Shown in pieces: positions 29,947 to 40,236 of a stretch of 64,000 nucleotides of DNA. This stretch comes from Asparagopsis taxiformis (Eukaryota > Rhodophyta > Florideophyceae > Bonnemaisoniales > Bonnemaisoniaceae), in the NCBI GenBank assembly GCA_030407315.1, contig JALQPE010002338.1, forward strand, positions 62,001 to 126,000. The letters are read 5' to 3'. Both the position numbers and the translations under genes were made by a program. The number at the start of each line of letters is the position of its first letter. Position 1 is the stretch's first letter. The notes beneath the pieces are model-generated. The model made no database searches. It saw only the letters and a program-made list of their open reading frames with translations, and was not told the DNA's origin.

Positions 29947-31229
29947 ATGGCGAGGAAAAGGGCTATCAGCGAAACAGCAGATGATTCATCTCCAGTCGAA
30001 ACACCTTCCACAAAGGCCAAGATTATGTCGGAAGAGATTGAGCCTATACCGGGACAATTAAATGGTATGTCAGAAAATCCAGAGTCTAAGCCGGAAGACC
30101 CAGAGTCTGCCAAGTCGGGAGAGCCAAAGGCTGAATCAGAATCGGTGAAGACAAAGCGGAAAAAGAAGCGAGGCGACGACACGCCTGTACCAATCAAATA
30201 TACCCCTCGTCTCGTCGAGAAAACAGTCAAAAGCGCGATAGCAGCTCTCATATCTGATTTGGAAAAGCACGAGAGGATACGCTCGAAACAATCAAAGCAT
30301 ACCCGCCGAAGTGAACAAGAATTGATGCATACAGATAATTATTTTACGTTGATAGTCACGATGAAGTTTCCACCCAAAGAGGGAAAGCTGCGACCATCGG
30401 CAATGTAAGTTGAATTTGCTTCATGTTCTATCTGACCATCTATACTGAGAACTTTGATCTGACAAAACTATTGTCCCACAGTCCTGTTAAGCACCCTTTC
30501 TACGTTGCTGGCGAAGATGAAATATGTCTTTTCGTGAAGGATCCTCAAAGACTGGTAAAAGACTATTTCGAAAAGCATGGAAATAACGGCGTGACGCGTG
30601 TGATGGGTGTTGAAAAGCTACGAAAGCGATATGGAACCCATGAGGGTCGTCGAGAACTATACGGGATGTATGATTTGTTCCTAGTGGACAAGAGAGTTCA
30701 ACATTTGATGCCACGTCTCCTCGGAAAGAAGTTTGCCGACTCGAAAAAACTACCCGTGAGTGTTGACATGGATAGACATATCGCAGGATCTGTTAAGCGT
30801 GCCATCTCGTCCACACCTTTTGCCCCCAGACAGGGTACTTGCACTGCAGTGCGTGTCGCAAGATCGTTTTTCACCGAGGAACAGGTTTATGAAAATTTGG
30901 AAATGGTAGTCGAGGGCGTTGTGACCAGAATGAGATCTGGTTGGGATGATATTCAATCGCTTGCGATCAAGACGAATAAGTCGCCTGCGCTCGACATTTA
31001 TATAACGCTGCCGGCAGGGGTTCGTCACCTGCAAAACAAGAAGAGATCGCGTAAGTTGAAGGGGTCCAAGGCCAAGGCCAAGGGAAGTGATGGGCCGAAG
31101 GCTGAAGAATCTGGCGATCAAGGGGCGAATGGCGAAAGATGCGACACTGGTGGACTAGAAACCGGAGAAGCGGATGTGGTTGAGATGACAGATGTGGACA
31201 GCGGTGCTCAGAATGTTGCGACAGTGTAG
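29947..31229 (+). CDS. ribosomal L1 domain-containing protein (RSL1D1/UTP30/CIC1-like), one intron
   Basis: Two exons, 29947-30404 and 30482-31229, give 401 residues. The 77-bp intron starts GTAAGT and ends CACAG, with a branch-like CTGAC near its end; removing it joins LRPSA to IPVKHPFY and restores one L1 domain. Residues 1-85 are acidic and lysine-rich with KTKRKKKRGDD, a likely nuclear signal. The L1-like domain runs from about 90 to 345 (VKSAIAALISDL ... IPVKHPFYVAGEDEICLFVKD ... LGKKFADSKKLPVSVD). The tail (about 350-401) is basic, then acidic. Proteins of this type work in the nucleolus in ribosome assembly; they are not ribosomal proteins. Without splicing the first exon would stop soon after the donor site. 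Confidence 0.85.
30405..30481 (+). other. spliceosomal intron (77 bp)
   Basis: GTAAGT donor, CTGAC branch-like motif and CACAG acceptor. Removal keeps the reading frame (458 nt + 748 nt = 402 codons including stop) and rebuilds a continuous L1 domain. Confidence 0.85.
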
Positions 31230-31753
31230 TACACTTGAATAGGTAAAGAAAATTGTGGATATGATGCTGTACATAATGTTGATTGTTGCGACGGACCGAG
31301 AAATTGAACTAGCGACTGTGTTGCGCTAAATTGGAGTGCAAGATTGAACCAGTGCTTCGCTGCAGTCGTGGCCAACAAAAAGTTCGTTACAGTATAGATG
31401 AGCTGTATAATAGCTTTCCAGCCAATCAACGCTTGGTTCAGTCAACTTGGCTTCACAATGATTGAACACATACAGTCAATGACAGATACATCCAATCAAC
31501 AACCAACACGAACCATGTGACAACAACCGATGACGTTCAGAGCCATCCGTGAGATCAATTTTTCCACCCTTTCATTGACTAACTTCGACACCACCGCGAT
31601 AGCATATATAGCCTGCTTGTCCCCGCTACTAAGACCGCTCCACCTCCGTTCACCCAACCACCCTTCCATTTATTTCACTATTAACTGTCAACGGATCCCC
31701 GTGAACACGACTCTAACAACCAATTCCCAAGTTCAATAACTCCATCACTCGCG
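31230..31753 (+). promoter_or_regulatory. BiP promoter and leader
   Basis: The 524 bp before BiP contain two CCAATCAAC boxes (CCAAT at 31422-31426 and 31492-31496). The second is followed after nine bases by ACACG (31506-31510), one mismatch from the ER stress element CCAAT-N9-CCACG. TGACGT, an ATF6/XBP1-type core, lies at 31531-31536, and a TATA box (CATATATAGC) at 31603-31612. The last 140 bases are a C-rich leader. That these act in the unfolded protein response is inference. Confidence 0.5.
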
Positions 31754-33757
31754 ATGGCAATGTCCACGTCTTTCATTAGGCGCCCCGCCCTACCACTCCT
31801 CGTCGCCACCACATTATTTTGTCTCATAAACGCCGCGGCCGACAAAGAAAATGTCGGAACAGTCATCGGTATCGATCTGGGAACCACCTATTCCTGCGTC
31901 GGTGTCATGCAGAACGGCAAAGTAGAAATCATTCCCAACGATCAGGGAAACAGAATCACACCAAGCTATGTCGCCTTCACAGCCGATGAACGTCTCATCG
32001 GAGACGCTGCCAAGAACCAGGCCTCGATGAATCCTGTCAATACAATTTTCGATGTCAAGAGGCTCATCGGACGCAAGTTCACGGATACCACCGTTCAGAA
32101 GGACAAGAAGCTGCTTCCGTTCCAGATCGTCAGCCAGGGTGAAAAGCCCATGATCTCTGTCACTGTCAAGGATGAGGAGAAATCGTTCTCCCCCGAGCAG
32201 ATTTCCGCCATGGTGCTTGGTAAGATGAAGAAGACTGCTGAAGATTTCCTTGGTAAGGAAGTTAAGAATGCTGTCGTGACTGTTCCTGCCTACTTCAACG
32301 ATGCCCAGCGCCAGGCTACTAAGGATGCCGGTACAATTGCTGGTTTGAATGTCATGCGTATCATCAATGAGCCCACCGCTGCCGCTATTGCCTACGGTCT
32401 TAACAAGAAGGGCGAAAGGAACATTCTTGTGTTCGATCTTGGAGGTGGTACATTCGATGTTACCCTTCTGACTATTGAAGATGGCGTCTTTGAGGTGCTC
32501 TCCACCAACGGTGACACCCATCTCGGAGGTGAGGATTTCGATCAGCGCGTCATGGATTACATGATGAAGTTGTTCAAGCGCAAGTACAACAAGGACTTGA
32601 GCAAGGACAAGAGGGCTTTGGCCAAGCTTCGACGTGAATGCGAAAAGGCTAAGCGTGCTTTGTCGTCCCAGACTCAGGTGCGCATTGAGATTGAATCACT
32701 CTATGACGGCCAGGACTTCTCCGAGACGCTCACACGCGCTAGATTCGAGGAGCTCAACTCTGATCTGTTCAGAAGGACTCTCAAGCCCGTCGAACAGGTG
32801 CTCAAGGACTCTGGTCTCTCCAAGGGTGAAGTTCACGAAGTTGTTCTGGTGGGTGGATCCACTCGTATCCCCAAGGTTCAGCAGATTGTCAGTGATTTCT
32901 TCAATGGCAAGGCACCTAGCAAGGGCATCAACCCTGACGAGGCCGTTGCTTTCGGTGCAGCCGTCCAGGCCGGTATCCTTTCGGGTGATGGTAACAACGA
33001 CTTGGGTGATATTGTTCTTGTCGATGTCGCACCACTTTCTCTCGGTATTGAGACTGTCGGCGGTGTCATGAGCAAGATCATCCCGCGTAACTCCAAGGTA
33101 CCTGCGAGCAAGAGCCAGACATTCACAACATACCAGGATAATCAGGAAGTTGTGAGCATCCAGGTATTCGAAGGAGAGCGTGCCATGACGAAGGATTGCC
33201 ACATGCTTGGCAAGTTTGATCTCGGAGGCGTCCGAAAGGCAAGGAGAGGCGAACCGCAAATCCTTGTTACGTTTGATGTGAACGCAGACGGTATCCTGAG
33301 CGTGTCGGCTGAGGAACAGGGCGCGTCCAACAAGGAAAGTATCACCATTACTAATGACAAGGGCCGTCTGTCCGAGGAGGAAATTGAGCGCATGGTGCGG
33401 GAGGCTGAGGAAATGAAGGACGAGGACGAACTGTTGAAGAAGAAGATTGAGGCGAAGAACAACTTGGAAAGTATAGTATTCACAGTGAAGAGTGCGCTCG
33501 AGGAGAAGGAGAAGCTGGAAGAAAAGTTGGAGGGCGCCGAAATTACGGCATTGGAAGAGGCGGTCAAGGACACTCAAGAATGGTTGGATTCTGAAGCCGA
33601 GGAGGCGGACGTTGAAGACATTGAAACTAAATTGAAGGACGTCCGGGAGATTGTCGACCCTATTCTTTCAAAGGCTGGTCTTGGCGCACCAGGTGGTGCC
33701 GGCGGTGAGAGCGCGGACGATGACGATGTCGATGAAGACTCTCATGATGAGCTTTAG
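31754..33757 (+). CDS. ER-lumenal HSP70 chaperone BiP
   Basis: The 667-residue product is a full HSP70. A signal peptide (about 1-30, hydrophobic [14 protein letters not shown]) leads into the ATPase domain with [31 protein letters not shown] and [16 protein letters not shown]. The substrate-binding domain and helical lid follow. The protein ends in an acidic stretch and HDEL, the ER retrieval signal, which fixes the location as ER lumen. BiP helps import and fold secretory proteins with J-proteins and a nucleotide exchange factor. No introns. The start is the first ATG (31754), with a second at residue 3. The long minus-strand frames over this gene are typical shadows of HSP70 codon use. Confidence 0.97.
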   Translation: MAMSTSFIRRPALPLLVATTLFCLINAAADKENVGTVIGIDLGTTYSCVGVMQNGKVEIIPNDQGNRITPSYVAFTADERLIGDAAKNQASMNPVNTIFDVKRLIGRKFTDTTVQKDKKLLPFQIVSQGEKPMISVTVKDEEKSFSPEQISAMVLGKMKKTAEDFLGKEVKNAVVTVPAYFNDAQRQATKDAGTIAGLNVMRIINEPTAAAIAYGLNKKGERNILVFDLGGGTFDVTLLTIEDGVFEVLSTNGDTHLGGEDFDQRVMDYMMKLFKRKYNKDLSKDKRALAKLRRECEKAKRALSSQTQVRIEIESLYDGQDFSETLTRARFEELNSDLFRRTLKPVEQVLKDSGLSKGEVHEVVLVGGSTRIPKVQQIVSDFFNGKAPSKGINPDEAVAFGAAVQAGILSGDGNNDLGDIVLVDVAPLSLGIETVGGVMSKIIPRNSKVPASKSQTFTTYQDNQEVVSIQVFEGERAMTKDCHMLGKFDLGGVRKARRGEPQILVTFDVNADGILSVSAEEQGASNKESITITNDKGRLSEEEIERMVREAEEMKDEDELLKKKIEAKNNLESIVFTVKSALEEKEKLEEKLEGAEITALEEAVKDTQEWLDSEAEEADVEDIETKLKDVREIVDPILSKAGLGAPGGAGGESADDDDVDEDSHDEL

Positions 33758-34219
33758 AAGAGATTAGCTAAATTACCCTCTGGCGATGACCAGGCTGTCG
33801 TCGGTCGAGGTATGTAAAGCACTGCATATATGACATGTTTGTTTGACTTGAGTTGTAGTTGTGTTCGTTCACGAAAGGTGTAAGTAGGGTTTCTCAAGTG
33901 GACAGATAACAATCATGTTGAGCAAACATGCTCACTTCTGACGCGTCACATGAATAGTTTATCTGGAAACGATGGAAACTTGCACCGAATTCGTGGTGCG
34001 TATTCCGCGACCAGACGTGTATGAGTGGCAGTGTCGGGCAACACGACCCAACATATACATCTTTTCTCGAGCTTTCTGTGTCGCGCGACTCGGCCAAATA
34101 TGACACAACAGCACATGGCCAGGTAGACACAGAACACTGATGCCAATATAACAAAATTGCATAAACACCAACATACTCCATCCGTACCGTTTCAACGCAC
34201 ACCAACCCCCAGCGTCGAC

Positions 34220-34705
34220 ATGGGCTTCTTCGCATTCACCGGGTTGGGCGGATCTCTGCTGCACCCGTTGGCCATGCTGTTTGTATGTCTCGGCTGGTTT
34301 GCCGTATCTCTCCTGGGACTCAAGGCGCGCAAGAAACGACTGGAAGTGAACGCGCAGGGCGAGGGCGCGAGTCTAATCCGCAACGGATCCGACGCCAAAA
34401 AGACGGGCAGACATCAGAAAGCGGCCGCAACACTACTCTTCCTCACCGTACTGTTCATGTTTGGCGGCATGGCAAACACGTACGGCCGTGACGGAAGACT
34501 GTATCCCGGCCGGCATTTGTACGGAGCGATACTGATGGTTACGGCGCTTTGCGCCAATGTCGCGCTCTCGGTGTGGTTCGATGTCAACAAGTCGTTACGA
34601 AATGTGCATGCTGCTATCGGCGTGTTTGTTCTGTGCATTGTTCTTTCGCAGATGTACTCCGGCTTCAAGATCACTCTAGCGGTGCTGAGACACTTCCTGA
34701 GATAG
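34220..34705 (+). CDS. DUF4079-type membrane protein, probably plastid
   Basis: The 161-residue product has about four hydrophobic helices with HPLAMLFVCLGWFAVSLLGLKARKKR near the start, MFGGMANTYGRDGRLYPGRHLYGA in the middle and NVHAAIGVFVLCIVLSQMYSGFKI near the end. The pattern (HP in helix 1, Gly-Lys/Arg-Leu-Phe/Tyr-Pro-Gly-x-His-Leu, late conserved His) fits the DUF4079 family of cyanobacteria and plastids, whose role is not settled. A plastid membrane location is inferred from the family; a clear transit peptide is not seen from the ATG at 34220, although the frame is open upstream to 34157. The next gene, also plastid-related, starts 97 bp after the stop. Confidence 0.7.
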   Translation: MGFFAFTGLGGSLLHPLAMLFVCLGWFAVSLLGLKARKKRLEVNAQGEGASLIRNGSDAKKTGRHQKAAATLLFLTVLFMFGGMANTYGRDGRLYPGRHLYGAILMVTALCANVALSVWFDVNKSLRNVHAAIGVFVLCIVLSQMYSGFKITLAVLRHFLR

Positions 34706-34802
34706 AGACGATCGGTGTAGAGTGGTGTAGTGCCAAGTGGCAGTAGTGGATTGAACGGGGAATAAATCTCGAAATCGTAGTGACACTGTATTTTTGTTCT
34801 CC

Positions 34803-35249
34803 ATGAATCGAGCATTACCGGCCGCTATATCTCCCATCAAGATTTCTACTGCGCAGAGAACAAACGCTGCCAGCCCATCGTTCTTTACTCAATCTCCCAG
34901 TCGTTTCAAAATGATCCCCGCTTTCATCCCTTCTGTCGCCCCGCTCAAAACGTGCACGTCACTCCGCGTTGCCCAGCACAGACGACCAACGTCTGCCAAC
35001 GCGCAGACATCGCGCATGCAATTGCAGGTCGGCCAGAGGGTTCGTGTGGCCGTTTCGATTACAATGTTCCATTGTCCAGGCAAGTTCAACCAAGCCATCG
35101 ACGTGCAAGGGATGGAGGGCATTGTCGTGAACGATGTCTCGATGAGGGACGGCGTGGCTATGACACCGCTTGCACCCTACGTGGTCCAGTTTGACGACAA
35201 TTCAAAATTCAAGGCCCATTTCGAAGAGTCGGAACTGCAAGTTATCTAA
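34803..35249 (+). CDS. ferredoxin-thioredoxin reductase, variable chain (plastid)
   Basis: The 148-residue product has a Ser/Ala/Arg-rich transit peptide of about 70 residues, then the SH3-like variable (A) subunit: VGQRVRVAVSITMFHCPGKF, then GMEGIVVNDVS, then PYVVQFDDNSKFKAHFEESEL. It pairs with the catalytic Fe-S subunit, which red algae encode in the plastid genome, to pass electrons from ferredoxin to thioredoxins that switch Calvin-cycle enzymes. The variable chain itself has no catalytic cysteines; it clamps the catalytic subunit. The first ATG in frame is 34803. The spacer to the upstream gene is only 97 bp, yet includes an AATAAA at 34761-34766 that may end that transcript. The 3' end faces DDX1, 207 bp away. 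Confidence 0.88.
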   Translation: MNRALPAAISPIKISTAQRTNAASPSFFTQSPSRFKMIPAFIPSVAPLKTCTSLRVAQHRRPTSANAQTSRMQLQVGQRVRVAVSITMFHCPGKFNQAIDVQGMEGIVVNDVSMRDGVAMTPLAPYVVQFDDNSKFKAHFEESELQVI

Positions 35250-35456
35250 CTCAATTACAAACCCATGGCCTTGTCGCACTTGTTTTATAAAAAGGCCGTC
35301 CGGATCACTTTTGGCTTTTGGTCATTGAGCTGTCGATGTCTGTGCCGCCTGACTCTGTTCACAATCGCTTCGCACCTTTATTTCCTCCTAATTGTAGAAG
35401 CCAAGAAAAAAGACTTGCTGCACTAATTCCTTTACGTATCATTTCATCGATAACGA

Positions 35457-37847
35457 TCATTGACACCTATTTATCATTTCGTAACCTTGTTGTAATGCAA
35501 AGAAGAATGTTTGCGCATCTTCCTCCATTTTCACAAGTTTCCGTACTGTTGGCTTGAGCTTTTCAATGTGCTGCGCACTCTCATCACCCACTTCTTCTTC
35601 CCCTATTCTCGAGCCGTATGCACTTGGAGCACAAGTTTCATTCTTCCGCCTAAAATCGTCTCCCAACTCTTCAATAGGTCCCTTCAGTCGTTCTTCGATC
35701 TCCGCCAAAATCTTAGATTCATTATACCACATTACACAACCACCAACATCCACCAGTTTCCTGTTGTTACACACCCCCGCCTTGGCCTTTTTGCACGAAT
35801 GGTACCATACCGCTTCTTTCTGTGACGACACCAGAGACACTGCCATTCCCAGTCTTTCCGCTCGCCCGACGCGCCCTACTCGATGTATGTAGTTTTCTGA
35901 TTTGTCTGGTAGCGTAACATTAACCAGAAATGGCAAACCGACAACGTCAATCCCTCGAGCCGCAACGTCTGTGCAAATCAAGAACCGTACCTCTTCAGCT
36001 TTGAAAGCAGCGAGCGCGTCTATCCGTTCTTGCTGCTTTCTACCACCATGCAGCACTGCGCATGAATATTCCACCTCTGGTCCGCTCTCCCTTCTTCCTC
36101 GCAGCCGACATGATTCTACATCCTTGAATGCAACGCCAGAACATTGCAAAAGGAATGATTCCAGGTTATCTCCATCACGCTGAGTCCGAACAAAAAGCAT
36201 CGCATGGCTCATGCTATTTGCATCAATCGCCTTTTTCAACGCTACCAGCTTAAGTTTTTTCATCAATTGCGACCGAACATCTGCGGCATCAACTTCAGAA
36301 CCAGAATCGCTGTCTTCCATCTTGTCAATCTTCGCTTTTTTGCTACGATCTGCTGTTTTCTTTCCATTCAGATGAACATCGTCTAGCGGCCAGTGTATGG
36401 ATTCAGGCGCTTCGTTCAAAAGGGCTGTATCCGAGTCAGCATCCAGACGTACTAGCGTGTGATGCACACTTTCTGGAACAGCTTCCTTCCCCTTCAAGTC
36501 AATCCAAATCGGGAAGGACTGAATCTTCTCCGACAGATTCCTGATTTCTGGTGAGTGCAGAGTCGCAGAAAAGAGTAGAGTTTGAGCACGGTTTTTTGAA
36601 TGAACCTTATCATGGAGAAACAGAATGTCTGCCATGTTCTCGGCAGCAAACGTATCAGCTTCGTCCAGAACGAAAAAGCGAATATTATCCAAACTCAGCG
36701 TTCCTTTCTTGACGTGGCGCACAATACTTCCGAGAGTCCCAGAGATGATATCTCGTCCAGCTGATAACGCTGATTTTTCAGCTCTCGGATTGCCACCACC
36801 AGTTAGAAGTAAGTGTTTCACAGAACCTTTCTCCAAGTATTTGCTGAATCTAGTGAGTTCCTCCTCTACCTGCCCTGCCAACTCCCTGGATGGTTCCAAA
36901 ATTAATGCGAGAGGGTGTTTGCTGCGATCCCCGACAACTTTATCATCATCTTCATCAATGTCCTTCATGGTGTTTTCGTCATCTGGCCGTGCCCGTTTGA
37001 ACATATCTAGAGCCTGTTGTGATAACTCTGCATGCGCTTCGCTTGCCTCACCAATTGGTCGAAATCCAAGTGATTCTGCCAGTGCTGATCCACCATCAAA
37101 GTTGACCGCCATCTGAGCATTTTTGAGAGCAAACGCAGGGAAGAGGCGTATATTTTCTTCCCCAAGATCACTCCAGGACACTGTGAATGCATTACCCAAT
37201 TCTTTCTCATTGCACATGAAATGCATTGATATCTGGGATCCATCCAAATCCATCTCCGGCAGATATTCTATCATGCAACATATAGTATCATTTTTGCCGT
37301 AAGGTGTGCCGTAGTTGACAAAGTTTCCTTCATTCGATTTCTTTGCTGTTCCGCCATACCCAAATCCAAGCTTGTCAGTACCGAGGTTGAGGGCTGCAGA
37401 TGCAGAGCTCCAGCCAACTCGACAAAGGCCCTCATCCTCGACGCGTACTGTATAATACCACTTTCCCTGTGTTACTCCGCGCGTCGCCCGAACGCCCTGC
37501 CATGAAGAGGGGTGGCGACATTGTACAACTGATTTTTCTTTCTGGATAGCTATTTGCCGACCTCTATCCACATCGGAGAGGTGAATTGGGCCGGTCGGAG
37601 CTTGAATAGCAACTTTTTTTTCGCTCTTTGATAGGTTTGTTCGTCTTGTCTCGTATACAATTTGGACGATTGGAAGGCAGAAAGCTCCTGTTTTTCCTGC
37701 TCCTGTCTCCGCCGCAACGGCCACATCGCCACCTCCTAAAATAAGCGGAATTGATTCGGTCTGGACAGGGGTCGGAAGCTGCCAGTCCATGTCTTCTAGA
37801 GCAGCAATGATCTCTGGCATGACGCCGAGCTCTTCAAACGCAGACAT
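35457..37847 (-). CDS. DDX1: DEAD-box RNA helicase DDX1 with SPRY insert
   Basis: The product (796 residues from the ATG at 37847) starts MSAFEELGVMPEIIAALEDMDW, then PTPVQTESIPLIL and AETGAGKTGAF (motif I). A SPRY domain of about 170 residues is inserted directly after motif I, which marks DDX1. Later come PSRELAGQ (Ia), VLDEADT (II), SATLHS (III), ICTDVAARGID (V) and HRVGRVGRAERLG (VI). DDX1 unwinds RNA and RNA-DNA hybrids and joins the tRNA ligase complex and mRNA 3' processing in animals. An acidic insert (KMEDSDSGSEVDAADV) lies between the RecA lobes. The frame stays open up to 37934, but the family start is at 37847. It starts 226 bp from the divergent 2OG oxygenase. Confidence 0.93.
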   Translation of the reverse strand: MSAFEELGVMPEIIAALEDMDWQLPTPVQTESIPLILGGGDVAVAAETGAGKTGAFCLPIVQIVYETRRTNLSKSEKKVAIQAPTGPIHLSDVDRGRQIAIQKEKSVVQCRHPSSWQGVRATRGVTQGKWYYTVRVEDEGLCRVGWSSASAALNLGTDKLGFGYGGTAKKSNEGNFVNYGTPYGKNDTICCMIEYLPEMDLDGSQISMHFMCNEKELGNAFTVSWSDLGEENIRLFPAFALKNAQMAVNFDGGSALAESLGFRPIGEASEAHAELSQQALDMFKRARPDDENTMKDIDEDDDKVVGDRSKHPLALILEPSRELAGQVEEELTRFSKYLEKGSVKHLLLTGGGNPRAEKSALSAGRDIISGTLGSIVRHVKKGTLSLDNIRFFVLDEADTFAAENMADILFLHDKVHSKNRAQTLLFSATLHSPEIRNLSEKIQSFPIWIDLKGKEAVPESVHHTLVRLDADSDTALLNEAPESIHWPLDDVHLNGKKTADRSKKAKIDKMEDSDSGSEVDAADVRSQLMKKLKLVALKKAIDANSMSHAMLFVRTQRDGDNLESFLLQCSGVAFKDVESCRLRGRRESGPEVEYSCAVLHGGRKQQERIDALAAFKAEEVRFLICTDVAARGIDVVGLPFLVNVTLPDKSENYIHRVGRVGRAERLGMAVSLVSSQKEAVWYHSCKKAKAGVCNNRKLVDVGGCVMWYNESKILAEIEERLKGPIEELGDDFRRKNETCAPSAYGSRIGEEEVGDESAQHIEKLKPTVRKLVKMEEDAQTFFFALQQGYEMINRCQ

Positions 37848-38072
37848 GGTTTTCTCTGGGATTGAAACTCTGCTGTGTTCCGGAATTCCGAATGTCGTAG
37901 CTTCTAGCGCTGACGAATGTTTGGCGTTGGGCAATTGGGGATGATCCGTAGCCAGCGATGTGCACGTGTCTTTAAAAAAACTGATTTTCGGTTTTCAGGT
38001 CACATCAAACGATGGACTTTGAAGCTTTATGATGATACTAACACGGGGGCTTGTCGCCATTGTCGTTCAGGA

Positions 38073-38926
38073 ATGCCGCCTAAGAAGAAACGAAAAGGGA
38101 AACTGGCTGAAGGCACATCTTCTCGACCATCGAACAGCAAAGGTCGTGAAGTTGCTCGACAACCGACTACCGTGCACTGCGAGCCTTTGTTTCCACCAGC
38201 ATCTCAACGTGTCGGAAAGTCCACAAAGGAGCATAAAGCAATTGAACTCTCTCTATCCTCGCAGGCGATATACAAGGACAAAGTGTCGGTAATTGATGGA
38301 TTCCTAACACCAAGTGAATGTAATGCGTGGATTTCCTATGCGGAACGGATTGGCTTCGAAGAAGTGCACCATCCGGCCACTTCTGGCACCGCTTATCGCG
38401 AGAATGGACGCATCGAATTTATGAGTGCCGACGTCGCTGCGAGAATATGGCAGCGATTGAAAGCGTTTGTGCCCACTGAAATAGGCAATTTAACATCATC
38501 TGGCTGTTATGAGAAGATCCGTTTGTACCGCTACCGGCAGGGTCAGCGGTTTGGAACACATATTGACGAGTCTGCACCAACCGGTGTAGATGGAGAAATT
38601 ACTGGCGTTACGGTTCTCATTTATTTGAATGACACCGACTTGGTCGGTGGAGAGACAGTATTCTACCATGGCAATTATGGCAACAGTGTTGCTGTGAGTT
38701 ATAGCCCGAAGCAAGGAAGTCTTTTGTTTCATGGGTAAGTTTCTGCTTCCAGACTGTCCCCTAGTTAGTGCACGATGCTAATGCCATTCCATTCACTTCA
38801 TCATCATTTGTTTCTTCCCATCGTCTAAGCCACGGCCGTCGCTGTCTAAACCATGAAGCTAGGGCGGTAACAAAGGGCGCGAAATACGTGTTGCGAACTG
38901 ATGTGACGTACAAGATAAGTTCATGA
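38073..38926 (+). CDS. 2-oxoglutarate/Fe(II) prolyl-4-hydroxylase-like oxygenase, one intron
   Basis: Exons 38073-38734 and 38830-38926 give 252 residues. The 95-bp intron (GTAAGT ... CTAAG) splits the catalytic core; joining gives LLFHG-HGRRC and restores the distal iron site. The protein starts MPPKKKRKGKL, a strong nuclear signal, so a nuclear place is inferred. Iron ligands are His163 and Asp165 (THIDES) and His229. Lys239, ten residues after His229, would bind 2-oxoglutarate as in prolyl 4-hydroxylases. It may hydroxylate proteins or nucleic acids; the substrate is unknown. No ER signal, unlike collagen-type enzymes. The frame is open upstream to 37917, but those residues look like leader and run close to the DDX1 start. 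Confidence 0.8.
38735..38829 (+). other. spliceosomal intron (95 bp)
   Basis: GTAAGT donor, GCTAATG branch-like motif and CTAAG acceptor. Removal joins the HxD half of the oxygenase core to its distal His/Lys half in frame; without splicing the frame stops two bases into the intron. Confidence 0.8.
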
Positions 38927-39027
38927 CAGTATAAATGAACGTGTGGTCAGGGACGGTTTTCAAGAGACGATAGCGCAGCACAGGACCTACACTTATATGT
39001 TTTATCTACCGCAGGAGATCATTAAAC

Positions 39028-40236
39028 TTAAGCTGATACGGACAGTACGACACCAGCTGATTCTACAATCGGGATGAGCTTACCTTCCTTGTGCAAGTTC
39101 TGAGTTTCTTCGTTGCCGCCAATATGATTTCCGCCAATGAATAAGTTGGGCGCTGTTCTCTGACCGGTCGCTCGCTCCAGCGCTGCAGTGATATCACCGT
39201 AGTTCTCCATCTCACTGATCACATGTTCTTCATACGGTACATTGAGCGTTGCGAAAAGGGACTTGAGAGACGCACAGTACTTGCATCCTTTCTTTGTGAA
39301 CATGACAACCTTATCCGCTGCGACCATATCGGTGACGAAATCATCCGCGAGCTCAGCAGCGGCAGCATCCTGCGATATGTTACCCTTATGCAAGCCACAT
39401 TCTTTCTGTGTGGCCTCTTCCCACCACCAGCGCCCCTCACGCTCATGTTGGTTGGGAAGCACTGGGCGAGTGCACGGTTCGCAACCGATTGAAATAAAGC
39501 CATCAAGATGCAACGAATTGTAGGGCACTTCCATAGTACGAATTGTGGCCCATACCTCGGACGAAGACACGTCAGCCAGAGGATTGTACTTTATCAGCAC
39601 CGAATCATCTGTACCTTTAAACGCGGGGTCGACCTGGACGATAGGGATGTTGGTACGGGTGCCAGGGCTCTGATCCTTTCGCTGGCCAGTGATCCACGCA
39701 GACAGAGTGCCGAGTTTGCGACGCAGCGGGCGTACTTTGCGCACACGGCAGCATTCCTGGTGGCCGTCTTCATAGAATGAAAACAACCCCTTCTCATTAA
39801 CGAGTTCTGTAACTTCAGCGCTGTCCGGAAAGGTGTATTCAATCTTGATGCCGTAGTGCTTCTCAACTTCTGCGTAGAAACGATAGGTCTGCGGGTGGAG
39901 ACGGCCGGTGTCAAGGGCGAAAACTCTGAAGGGCTTCTTGGTGCGAGAAGCGTACTCGATTAGGACGACGTCCTCCGCTCCTGAAAAGGCAATGGCGACA
40001 GTGCCGGGGAAGTTTTGGAGCGCATGGTCAATGATCTGGGTAGGTGTCTGTTTGGCAGAACCAGTTGCAGCGGCCCACTGTTCGCCGAGCTGGTCGTAAT
40101 CGATTGTTGCAGTGATTTTTGCGCGTCGAACACATGGAGAACGAGCAATTGGTCTGCGTGGTGATGAAATCGAAGAGGATGCGAAAGAGCTCGCGCGAGA
40201 GGACAGCGAGACGCTGGATGGGACGAAGGCGACCAT
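39028..40236 (-). CDS. plastid APS reductase with fused glutaredoxin domain (copy 1)
   Basis: The product is 402 residues from the ATG at 40236 (frame open to 40251). Residues 1-45 are a Ser/Arg-rich transit peptide. The APS reductase domain (about 45-300) has [44 protein letters not shown] and the CEPCTRPV pair; the CC...CxxC set binds the 4Fe-4S cluster, and KECGLHKG gives the active-site Cys. The last 100 residues form a glutaredoxin with active site CKYC and [14 protein letters not shown] for glutathione. The enzyme reduces adenylyl sulfate to sulfite, with glutathione as electron source, in the plastid. Land-plant enzymes carry a thioredoxin-like tail instead. A second copy lies at 46778-48016. 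Confidence 0.92.
   Translation of the reverse strand: MVAFVPSSVSLSSRASSFASSSISSPRRPIARSPCVRRAKITATIDYDQLGEQWAAATGSAKQTPTQIIDHALQNFPGTVAIAFSGAEDVVLIEYASRTKKPFRVFALDTGRLHPQTYRFYAEVEKHYGIKIEYTFPDSAEVTELVNEKGLFSFYEDGHQECCRVRKVRPLRRKLGTLSAWITGQRKDQSPGTRTNIPIVQVDPAFKGTDDSVLIKYNPLADVSSSEVWATIRTMEVPYNSLHLDGFISIGCEPCTRPVLPNQHEREGRWWWEEATQKECGLHKGNISQDAAAAELADDFVTDMVAADKVVMFTKKGCKYCASLKSLFATLNVPYEEHVISEMENYGDITAALERATGQRTAPNLFIGGNHIGGNEETQNLHKEGKLIPIVESAGVVLSVSA

Noticed and set aside
32696..33577. Long minus-strand frame (293 codons) opposite BiP
   Set aside because: Antisense shadow of HSP70 codon use; no domain of its own.
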